The position numbers and the translations under genes are program-made. The notes below the pieces were generated by a model, which was not told the DNA's origin, ran no database searches, and saw only the letters and a program-made list of their open reading frames with translations. DNA of 64,000 bases from Podospora comata (taxonomy: Eukaryota > Ascomycota > Sordariomycetes > Sordariales > Podosporaceae): contig CP071499.1 in assembly GCA_017354895.1 (NCBI GenBank), positions 1,364,001 to 1,428,000 on the forward strand, given 5' to 3'. This document shows positions 54,628 through 64,000 of the stretch, in pieces (the stretch's first letter is position 1; each line of letters begins with the position of its first letter).

Positions 54628-57600
54628 TTATGAGGAAGGGGGCGGGGGTATGGGAGATATGAGGAAAGGGAAAAGCATGGGATGGCGTTTAGGGGGTAAG
54701 ATAGGGGGTTTGTTTGTTTTTGTTTTGTTTTGTTTTTATATACCATGGCATTGTGGGCGGGGATTCTTTTGGGGGGGGGTATGATGGGTATTTTTATAGG
54801 CTGTAGGGCTGGTTATATATTGTTTGCTGGCTAGCTAGTTGAGAAGAAATAATTACTGTAAAATATGTGTCATATGTGTGTGTTTGGTTCTCAAATAACC
54901 CGGTCGGTGTCTGTTTGGAAGGGACCGTTTTGTCTTTTATATAGTTCTAGATTTGGGTTATGTTGATCCAAACTTTTTCAGAGTTCATCCGAGCTTATAA
55001 TTGAGATATCCATTGTGGACGCTGCTCTCTTTTTCTTTTTTTCGCAAGCGAGCGCTGCTGTCTATTTTTTTGTTGTTGTTTTTTTCGTACGCAAGCGCTG
55101 CAATATTTTCCGTTTTTGTCTACATTCATCGTGAGTAAGCGCTGATGTCTTTTCCAGTCCCATGTTAGGTTTTTCCCAGGCATCGCAGGCGAGCTAGTTC
55201 GTTCCCATGCACCGCAGCCGAGCGGGATTGTGGTCAGCAAACGAAGGTCTACGTTTGAAGTCGAGGAAACAAGGGTCAAACATGGCAGATTGTGTGCCGC
55301 TTGATGCAGCAGAGGCTCGCATTTCTCGCGCAGTCCATCTAGCATCGTCTCCCCTCTCCTTGTCACGGCTGCTGCTGCCGCGCTTGCTGCCTTCAACAGC
55401 GAGCGGGTGGGTTGGTCTTGTTGGAAGGACTAGCCGGCCTAGGTAGGTTGTCCAGCGCCGCCAGGTGAGTAAGCTGTCTCTCCGTGGCTGTTGTGGGAAA
55501 ACATCTCCGGGCAGGGCCGGTTACGTGCTTGGCTATCCTCCTCCGAACCGACAAGAGAATGGGCCTTGCGCTGAACTTTGGTGGACGCTTCGTGCCCTCC
55601 TCCCGACCCAACAACACAATCACGCTATAACGTTTTCGTTCTTTAGCTGGAGCAGCTGTTGGAGAGCTGAGCGGCCTTCAGCAGTACCGGGGATCAATGA
55701 GCTTTGCAGTGAGGATAGGTAGGTAGGTAGGTTGCTGGGTGAATGGGCAGACAGACTTCAATGGCTAGCCGAGAGAGTCGCCAGTAAATGGGAGTTGATC
55801 TCTTCCGAGCTTTGGTGAAAATATCTTAAGCTGGGACGACTTAAAGTGTAGGTTTGTAGATTAAATGTATACAGTGGTGCTAGTTGTTGGTTTTATTCCC
55901 TTTAGGTCGGCAAAGGAAGTGGTAAAGATCTAAATGGATGGTGTTACACGAACCCGCTTTCTTTCTTTTAGGGGCAGCGGCGACTTCGTTTGGTTCTTGT
56001 TTATGAAGAGCTCCTAGCTATTGATATCCTTCGTATGTTAATAAATCCCCCAGGTCTTCCGGGGTTGACGGACAAATACTCGAGGGAGGCTCTTGCATCA
56101 TGCCAGAAATAGTAAACATTTGGACATTCACCGAACCCCAGTCCACGTCTATGCCCACCCCCTTCGTAAGCGGAGCTTTCACTGTTGACACTGGGTGATA
56201 CACCAGATATCTATCTGGTGTTGTTGGATAAATATTCTTCTAATGCTACACTGTCTTTTAGAGAGAAAGGTTTGCGAGCAAATCAGGGGTTCTTGATGTC
56301 TGCCGTCTAATCTTGGGAGAGAGCTGGAATCGTCTTCAAGTAGCGAAATGATATATTTAACAGTATTCTCTAAATCATATCTGATCGCTTAATTTTGGGA
56401 TTTGCGTTCTCTTTTATCAAGCCTGTGAGGTACTAGTAGTCTGATGTTACGCCGCAGTAGTGGTTCTCAGCCAAGTTTGAACATCCGTTTCGTAAGAGCC
56501 AGTTTCAATGGGAAAAGAAAAAGGGCACGAGGGAGACAATGCAAAGCTTTCATGACGAGATCTCCTCAAGTAAGCAGGCAAGCCAGTTCGACATTTGAGT
56601 CACGAGCAGGGTGTTCGCCGTTGCCCCAAACTACTCGTTCTTACCCGGTGTCCTCTTTTTTCCCTTGGTTTGTTATCTCAACAAGAACGAAGAATTAGCA
56701 GGGCCCAATATCTGGAACGTCATGAAGTGATGGGCTAAGAAGAACGATTTGTTTCTTCCTCTGGAAAGTTCCTGGATATTCTCGCCTTCCTGGGCAAAGC
56801 TGTCCCTGTCTCTCTGTCCTGAACTGGATCCTACATATCAAAGACAGTCGACAAGCCGGTAGCTATGGTAGGCATCTACAAACAAACGCATGCGCAAAGT
56901 CCCACCGCTTAGGTGAATGCAACGCAATGTTTGTTGTGTGCCATGATCAATGCAGGCCCCAATGCTGCGCCCATTTCCCATCCGTTCCATGCCCCAAATC
57001 CCTCCCCGCCCCTCTACCTTCATCATGTTGCATCTTGGCCAGGTCCTGTTTGCGCCCTGTTTCCGAGGTATCCCAGCACTCGCCAGTACTGGTAAAAATG
57101 CCATGCCTCGTCCTGACCTATCCACCCCAAATCTTTCCCTCCCACAACATCCCGAAGCCCAACAGGAAGCTCAAATCCAGTGAAGTTCCGGGGAAAGAAA
57201 AAACCACAAATGAAAAATGTAGAACGAGAGAGAACGAGAGACGGGGTATCCTTCCATTCCTTGCCTTCCCTAACCTTTCCTTTTTTGCAACAGCTGTATG
57301 TTGCGAATTCCGACCGATCCGTTCAATTTCCTTGACCTTTGCCTTCCTCCTTTTCATCTCCCAACTTGACAGTAAAAAAAGAACAACATGGTATATCGAC
57401 TAATAACGAAACAACATCAACCCCCCCACCAAAAAAAATTCCAAAACACAACGCCATGCCGTATCATAACCTCCTCAGTAACACGATAACCCCTGCACCA
57501 CGTGCCAAAACACCTTTTCACCCCCGTCAAATGCCTCACACCTCTTGCTTGCCCACACGCGCCATCAACCCCAACTCCTAGAAGAAAAGCGCAACTCCGG

Positions 57601-57769
57601 GCTCGCTCGGTTTCACTAAAAAAAAGTTATGCGTATATACTACAAATAGACCGTCGTGTTGAAGGTGTTGCAAATGCGTGAAAAAAGGTATGTGCAGAGA
57701 AGATAATCGTAGTGTTTCTTGGGATGGTGTTCGAAAGGTGTATTTCAAAGTAGAGCGCCCAAATAGGTC
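54628..57769. other. Gene-free region between TFC4 and the C2H2 gene
   Basis: 3.1 kb between two convergent stop codons. Contains a T-rich stretch (about 54700-54800) and a 20-base near-perfect palindrome at 56201-56220. The minus-strand open stretch 54995-55396 has no ATG start and no recognised domain. No gene seen. Confidence 0.45.
56201..56220. repeat. 20-base inverted repeat, 9-bp arms
   Basis: CACCAGATA and TATCTGGTG are exact reverse complements separated by TC. It could be a dimeric factor site, a hairpin, or chance. Confidence 0.7.
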
Positions 57770-59443
57770 TCACCCAGGGCCACCTCGTCGTCGTCTTCCC
57801 CTGCTTGGTCCGTCGGGCCGTTGTGAAAGTACATCGCGGAGTAGTGGGTCGTCTTTATCCTTGTCAACGTGGTGTACACGAACGTGTCTATAACCCCGGT
57901 TAGCAGCAGGTTCCATCCAAGATGGAGCGAGAAAGCAAACTCACCTCTGAAGATTGTCTGGTCTTGGATACTTGTGCTCTCTGTCAGGGCAAAATGGACA
58001 CACATATCCCGGTGAATCATGGACCAGACCGTGCCGTATCATTTCGTTTTTGCGTTTGAATCCTTTGCCTCCCTCGCTACGGGGGCACCCCACAACAGGG
58101 CAATAATGTGGCCGGGCAGAAGAGTGTACATTGGCGTGGGAGTTCAACAGGTACTGAGTAGCAAACGGCTGGGCGTTGCACCCGCTGAATTTGCAGACAT
58201 AGGTCCCAATGTGTGTGACGCCCTCCAGCGGTATCGAACCTATTCGGTCGATGCTATTATGATTAGAATTATTTGCCCCGGGGGTGGAAGCCGATTGCTC
58301 AGAACCGGGAGTGGCCGTTGAACTGCTCGCATAGTCGGATTGCCGAGGATGGCTGCCCATTTGTGCATAATACCCGCCATAGGTCCCTGGAGGGCTTGCT
58401 GCTGGGTGTACAAGAGAGTGGCTCGGGGAAAGGGGTCCCCGAAAACTGTCAACTGGTGACAAAGGTGGCGGCGAGCCATGGCCGCCTAATGAAGGCAATC
58501 GCGGCGTGGTGGCAGGAGGAGACCGTGGGAAGGTAGCAGACCGCATTCTCTCATGCTCAGCAGCAACGTTGTTGCGAAGCTGATTGATGTCCCCAAAAGT
58601 AGATCGGATGGACGGAAGCGTCGGTCCGTTGTTCTCAAACCTCAGCGAGTTAAGCTTGAGGGGGGCCAAACCTTCGCTGAGGGTTGCCGATGTGATACTG
58701 TTGCTGGGAGAATGGTGGCCTTGCTCGCGAGGAGAGATAGGGCCGTATGGAGGCACCGGAGGCGGTGCTGATATGGCGGCAGGGCGTTCATCCCGGAAGG
58801 AGTTTGATCGCACCGGTATTACCGGCGCCTTGAGTACTGGTGGTGGTGGTGCCGGTGGTGCCGGTGGTGGTTGTGGTCTTTGTAACCCAGAACCAGCCTC
58901 AGTATCAGGTAGCTTCGTTTCCGTGGCGGTAGGGGCTTCAGGTTGCGCGTCCGTGATAACTGCAGCCAAGGCACCTGCCGCCAGACTTTTCAAATCGAAC
59001 CCTCCCAAACTCTCCAGCCCAGGCGGATCAACAGACATTCTCGAGCTCGTGTATGTCCCCCCGCCTTTGTCGTTGTCCCCGCCAGACCGTCGGCCCCCCG
59101 GCGAAACGGCGCTGTTTAAAGAGCCGGTGTCGTCGATGAGATCGCTATCCGCGGGAGATTCGGGCTCGCATGGCAAACCGTTCACGCTGGCTTGGAGGGC
59201 GATGTCGTGCTGCCGATGGTTGTCCAGGTAGCTAATCAGAATCCCATCGCCCAGGGTTGGTCTCGGCATCCGAACACGCGGTTTCTTGTCACCAAAGCTA
59301 GAAGCGGAACTGATGGACTGGGGCGAGGTGATCGGCGGCGGGCTCGGAGTCGGCGGTCGGAGCATAGGACGAAGCGGCTGCAAGAGCGGGCTGTTCCTAG
59401 GCAGGACTTCATCGGGGTCATACAGGTCGCTATCTGTATTCAT
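57770..59443 (-). CDS. C2H2 zinc-finger transcription factor, 538 aa
   Basis: Exons 59443-57945 and 57887-57770, intron 57 bases. The first 400 residues are disordered, Pro/Ser-rich with many SP sites and a Pro run (PPPAPPAPPPPV). Three fingers lie at the C-terminus: finger 1 in YVCKFSGCNAQPFATQYL with HANVH, finger 2 in HYCPVVGCPRSEGG with HGLVH, and finger 3 in YVCPFCPDREHKYPRPDN with HVRVH. The intron cuts finger 3, so its zinc-binding His pair is in the short last exon, which also gives a basic tail (SRGRRRRGG). Three spaced fingers near the end resemble a conserved class of filamentous-fungal regulators, but I cannot name the orthologue. Nuclear DNA binding is expected; targets are unknown. 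Confidence 0.85.
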
Positions 59444-59754
59444 AGCTTCGTGTATGCTCGAAGGGTCCTACTCACGGGTGGATGGGTGGTTGATGTTGCA
59501 TCAGCTCGCCATCGATGTCGGGTCGATGGCGAGGGCGGCAGGTCGAGGTGATGGCTAGTGGGCAGCCCTATATTCCTCCCCCTCACTTCTCTCCCTTTAG
59601 AGCTTGGATCACAGAGGGCAGCTCGAGGATTGGAATGTTGGTGTCCCGCCTGCAACAAAGACTCACCCCGTGTCAAGTCCTCCCGCTGGGCCGATGGCAG
59701 GGTAGGGGGACAGAGCATGTAAGAGCCGCAAGACGCAGCCAAGAAAAAGAACGA

Positions 59755-59778
59755 CAACAACAACAACAACAACAACAA
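59755..59778. repeat. (CAA)8 microsatellite
   Basis: Eight CAA units on the plus strand, about 310 bases upstream of the C2H2 start; on the C2H2 mRNA strand it would read (TTG)n. Confidence 0.9.
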
Positions 59779-62291
59779 GGCAAGGCACTCGAAGCTGGGC
59801 TGGTAAAGAAGCCGGATGTGTTACGCGACGGCAACGGGGAGCGGTGGATGAAAGCACGGAAAACGACCTCGCGACGGCTGGATGGAGCGGGGGTCGTAAA
59901 TTGCGATCAGGAAGTGAGGAGTGAGGAGTGAGGAGGGGGGAGGGGGAGGGGGCTAGGCCTGCGTGTCCTCTCAAGAATGCGGCTCAAGGCTGTGACGAGC
60001 GGTTGAAAGTGTATGGGTGCTGGGTTGGTTTGGGCCAGGGTGCAGTATATTAAACCTGGGGGTTGGGCGTATCAGTGTCCCGCATATATGGGCTTGGGTC
60101 CAGAATGACAATGCCAGCAACGGAAGAGGTCGACTGAAAAAGGCACGGAGGGAAGAGGAGAGGTTCCCTTCTTTAAGCCGCAATGGCAGCCAGCAAGGGC
60201 CTAGGAGCGGAGGATGCACCGCAAGCTCCAACAGCTGGGGTTGGGGAAGGAAAGGCCAGAGCCAATGCGTGCAGGATTGACGGCTGATGGCCCACGGTTA
60301 AGAGTGGAGGAGGCGGGGGGATGGAGCCGCTAACAGGGGGCAGCTGAGGAGGTTCTTTGGGGAGGCTCCACTGGTTAGCAAGAGCTAGCCCGACTTCCCG
60401 ACCACACACGCACTGGACTCAACCTCACCTCGCTCGTCGGGTGCTGGTCCTCAAAGATGGATGGGATATCCGTAGTGTATGGAGATATTGGTGGATTGGG
60501 ATATGCCCCGGTGTTTTGTGAGCCGGGCAGACAGGCAATTTACTAGACCAAGAGACTGTCCGGTGATAGAGATGGCCAGACAGCAACCCGTGGTTGTCGT
60601 GCTCTCTTGTACCTTGCTGGACCCCGAGTGAGTGGTTGAGGCTCTTTTACGGCAGTGAGTACAAAGGCGCCGCCCGTGGGTCTTGATGTACTGATGGAGC
60701 TAGGGCTCGCGGCGGCTCGGTAATTAGGGAATGGATCGCGCAAACGACCGAGCTGGCCAACACAGATGCAACACGCCGATCCTGTGAACCCTGATGGTTT
60801 CCCGGGGAGATCATTCAAGAAGAATCAAGACTTTTGACAAAAGTTGACAAACATCAAAGGAAACGAACGAGAGGGCTCTGGAAAGGCGGCGGGGAAATGC
60901 TTACTGTTGGGTTACCTGACCAGGATAGGGAGCCACGGGCAGATGCTTCGCTGCAAATCAGCAGGTGAGTGCTACTTTACCTTGTGATACTGCCTCCTCT
61001 TGTTTCATCTGATGAACCTCTGCTGCTTCCACGCGTGCAACGCGAACCAGACGGACACTGACGGACTTGGCTGCGCGGTCGTGATCACTTGGACAGATCC
61101 GAGTCGGAGTTTAACTTTAGCTGCTGGCCCTAACCATCTCGCCCAAAGTGAGCGCGTCATCACAAGCTGGAGCTGGTAGAGTTTTCACCAAGTGGAGGCA
61201 CGACCACGAAATACGAGCGGAAGGAATGTGGGGGGAGGCTCGCTCTTGCAGCTTCTCAGCAGCTTCCCTCGTCCATCATGCTTCGACCGTGGCTACACGC
61301 GCGTCCTTGCCGCCTTTTGGACATGCACCCATTCAGTCGTTAACACCTACCTCCTTGGGCCATCGGCAGAGGGGAAGGTGGGGGGGGGGTGTGGGCAATC
61401 GACCAAAGAATGAAGGAGGTTTTCTGCCATTCCCACCTGCCTTGGCTACAAAAGAGGATCGAGCCCAATATCTCGTCACTGACGGGCAGCCCACTCCTTC
61501 CTTCCGCCATTCCATCCTCGCCAACGGCAAGTGCAGCTTCTCAAATGGCCCGAGAGTGGTGAGATTTCCCCCACAGCGGGGCAGCACAGAACTCCAAGAT
61601 TCTCTCTCTCACCTTCAACAAGCCGCTGGTTGGGAAACTCAGCCTCAACGCCGTGCGTGGTCAACAGAGCAGCATCATGTTACGGATCCGCCCGCACTTC
61701 CACTCTTGATTCACCAGCCTCTTCCTTCATCAACTCCGATTCCTATCTACATATAAGCCGGCCGCAGTCCGGATCCTTCAACATCGGCACCTTCACTGTC
61801 CCATCACGATCGTTGGCAGCATCTCCTATGCGGGTCACGCCGTTGGGGATAGCAAGGCTCGCTGTCCAATCATGACTGGCAACACTCACGCTCCCGCTGT
61901 AACAGGGACGGCACGTACCTCCGCCATAGCGTTTCCTTCCGACATCGTTTTCGACTTATTAGCGACTGTCCTGACCCAGCTGCGGGCTTGCCTTGGGTAT
62001 CCGTAATGAGTGGCTTCGCTACCCTGAAGCAAGAGGCCTCTCGCAGACAGATGACAGAGAGGCCATCTCGCTTCTCTGTACCACGTCGGGCCTGGTGGTG
62101 TGGTCGGTCCTGCGTTCGGCAGGGTATGTGCTGCCGGTGATATGTCATCGGCATTCCGACAGTACTTGTAAAGCCCGCAACTCGTGGGCAGCAATAATCC
62201 CAGTGCTTCATCAAGCCCAGTTCGTTCCACAGCTGCAGCGGTGAGGCTCGTCTACCATGCTGCTTCCAGATTTTCAAACCCCGCCGTTTAG

Positions 62292-62292
<1 letters not shown>

Positions 62293-62324
<32 letters not shown>
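62293..62324. repeat. (TG)16 microsatellite
   Basis: Sixteen uninterrupted TG units in otherwise unique sequence. Confidence 0.95.
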
Positions 62325-62325
<1 letters not shown>

Positions 62326-63561
62326 CACCTGCTAGCCCCAGACCAGAAGAGCAACCGTGGTTGGGCAACGAGACCAGCACGCACGCACACGTGTTACACC
62401 CAGACAGAGACGCCGTGCAGATATATCGAAACTTGAGTTTAGCCGGACCCGGACGCTAGCTTACATGGCTGCTGCTCGTGGACGAAAGCCGCCAGATGGA
62501 AACAGGGCAAAAGTGCCACAAAGCCCGAGGGGAGAGGGGGGTACGATTGACGTTGTAAGTGGGAGCCTCATTTGCTTTTTGTGACGACGAGTACCCAACG
62601 GAGCGCCCGACATGTGTACTCGTACGTGTCCCTCGTTGCCTCTGTTCACAGAGCAAACCCTTCTCTTAACGATCGGAAGAGGGTCGTTTTGTTACCTCCA
62701 GTTCATTTGTGCGAATGAGCGATATTATTCCCCAGACTAGATGCTTTGCCGTCTGGTGTGCGGCATTTCTACCCCGCGACTTATAGAGTCGAGCAAGGGA
62801 GCAAGAAGTGTGGTGCCGCAGCATGTTCTGCTTGGGCATTTCCCCGCAATTTCGAGATTCTGGGGTATTATATTGCTACGTGACAAGCCTTGACAAGCCT
62901 CGAGCAATTTGCCATTCCGCTTGCTTCGAGCAACTCTGGTGATCCGTCGTCAGCGGAAGAGGCAAGCCCGCTGAAATGTCCAGATACGTCACTTTCAGGC
63001 AGAGCGCCATCCCAGGTCCATTTCCATGGCCCAAGGGGTGGCACGGCAGGTGTGTAAACCATGCGGTGGAGACCAAAAAACAGTTTGATGCTGTGCCATG
63101 GAATGTTTCTTTAGTTTTTGGCGCAAAATTGGCGGTGTTGTGCATGGCCGGGCAACCCCTGGTTGATGTTTTTGGCGTGTAAGTGAGAAAGAGGCTGCTG
63201 AGGTCGTCTTTTGATTTTCCAGATCTGTATGTAGATGTGTCTGGACTGTGAACTTGATCGAGTAGCATGTACATGCGGACGAGAGATTTGTCACTCATAG
63301 TAACAACTTCCATCACGAAAACAGATCCTCTGGCTTAGGACGTCAACCCTGGGGAGGGTTATGCCGGCCAAGTTGTCGTCAGTCCAATTTGATGACAAGA
63401 AAAAAGCAACTGACATCGTCACCTCGGCTCTCGCAAGAGCTACCCTTTTGTTTTCATAGCAAACCTAACCCATGACAATTTTTTAGCCTCCTTCTTGGCT
63501 GGGCTGAGCCTTATCGAAACCCGATCAAAAACCAACCAACCCATCGGCAATCCACTTACAC

Positions 63562-63627
63562 GCTGTTGCTGCTGCTGCTGCTGCTACTGCTGCTGTGGAA
63601 AAAGTGGACTCCACCTTCCGCATACGT

Positions 63628-63662
<35 letters not shown>
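63562..63662. repeat. (CTG)n and (CT)14 microsatellites
   Basis: An imperfect CTG run (63562-63596, broken by TTG and CTA) is followed 35 bases later by fourteen CT units (63632-63659) and a short further TCTCTCT. Confidence 0.93.
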
Positions 63663-63667
<5 letters not shown>

Positions 63668-64000
63668 TTAGTTGTTCTCAAGTGAGGGGAAGCGGAGTTC
63701 TGGAAACTTGGACAGCTTTTGGGAGCTGCTCCGAAGTCGCAAATTTCCAGAAAGATGGGATTTTGCGGTTGTTTATTATGGGATTTGTAGATTATAGACG
63801 GAAGGGAAATGATGGAATTTGAGATGGGGACGGGAGTGTAGGTGCTCGGCAACCCCTCGGCCCGGTGACCGGACTTGGCGGTAGGTCAATAGAACGTCGG
63901 AGACCACCGCTCGGTGGTGCTCGGCCGCGGGGAAGGGATGCGGGAGCGGGGGAGATGCAAAAGATACCTAGGCTCCGGGAGACGGGAATGCACGCTCGGG

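Larger units (their letters stand above)
59444..64000. other. Gene-free region upstream of the C2H2 gene
   Basis: 4.5 kb with no gene recognised on either strand. Short ORFs (for example plus 61148-61756, which begins with GTG, and minus 61870-62328, which starts inside a microsatellite) have no domain or splice support. It probably contains a long promoter and leader of the C2H2 gene, and perhaps the edge of a neighbour beyond 64000. Simple repeats are listed separately. Confidence 0.45.

Noticed and set aside
54995-55396. 133-residue minus-strand open frame
   Set aside because: Begins at a TTG, not an ATG, and its Lys/Arg/Gln-rich end comes from the T-rich sequence on the other strand.
61148-61756. 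202-residue plus-strand ORF in the right-hand gap
   Set aside because: Starts with GTG, has no domain, and overlaps similar-size ORFs on the other strand.
1-64000. CRISPR arrays, operons, bacterial-type mobile elements
   Set aside because: The window is eukaryotic nuclear DNA; no regular spacer-repeat array, no transposase and no intact retroelement frame were seen.

Overview
The window is nuclear DNA of a filamentous ascomycete, most likely a member of the Sordariales (Podospora / Chaetomium / Neurospora relatives). This rests on short introns (51-166 bases) with GTRNGT-type donors, CTAAC branch sites and YAG acceptors, on fungal gene families (PalB calpain, forkhead with FHA, Vts1, NHX1, DUF1996 plus WSC), and on one AT-rich, TA-rich block that looks like a repeat mutated by RIP. 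The species is not identified. All exon models were built by hand from splice signals and reading frame.

Layout. 0-4.5 kb: the first 133 codons of a ferric reductase on the minus strand, then a gene-free stretch with the AT-rich fossil block. 4.5-12.1 kb: an unrecognised 874-residue acidic-tailed protein (minus), divergent from the CLU1/Tif31 orthologue (plus). 13.8-18.6 kb: a Fkh1/2-type forkhead factor with a short upstream ORF in its leader, then a small AhpC/TSA-like thioredoxin-fold protein, followed by a tRNA-like sequence at 18.8 kb. 19.4-27.8 kb: three transporters, namely a GPH-type sucrose/alpha-glucoside carrier (minus), the endosomal Na+/H+ exchanger NHX1 (plus) and a DHA1 drug-type MFS carrier (minus). 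29.1-33.6 kb: the 25S rRNA m5C methyltransferase RCM1 and a secreted DUF1996-WSC protein (both minus). 33.6-39.5 kb: a 6-kb gene-free stretch with microsatellites, small repeats and one candidate structured RNA. 39.6-45.7 kb: palB (minus), a peroxisomal-type mitochondrial-family carrier (plus) and the tiny four-exon gene for ribosomal protein L29 (plus). 48.3-54.6 kb: VTS1 and the TFIIIC subunit Tfc4/Sfc4 (both plus). 57.8-59.4 kb: a three-finger C2H2 factor (minus), followed by 4.5 kb without a recognisable gene.

The genes do not form a pathway cluster. They are mostly conserved housekeeping or regulatory genes: translation and ribosome (CLU1, L29, RCM1, TFIIIC), ion, pH and nutrient handling (ferric reductase, NHX1, PalB, sugar carrier), and gene regulation (forkhead, Vts1, C2H2). 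No new multi-gene system was found. The most unusual signals are the hairpin-rich candidate Pol III RNA near 39.1 kb, the strong sense-strand G-richness at the 3' ends of several genes (with two canonical G-quadruplex patterns inside coding sequence), the forkhead uORF, and a duplicated motif in the RCM1 tail.
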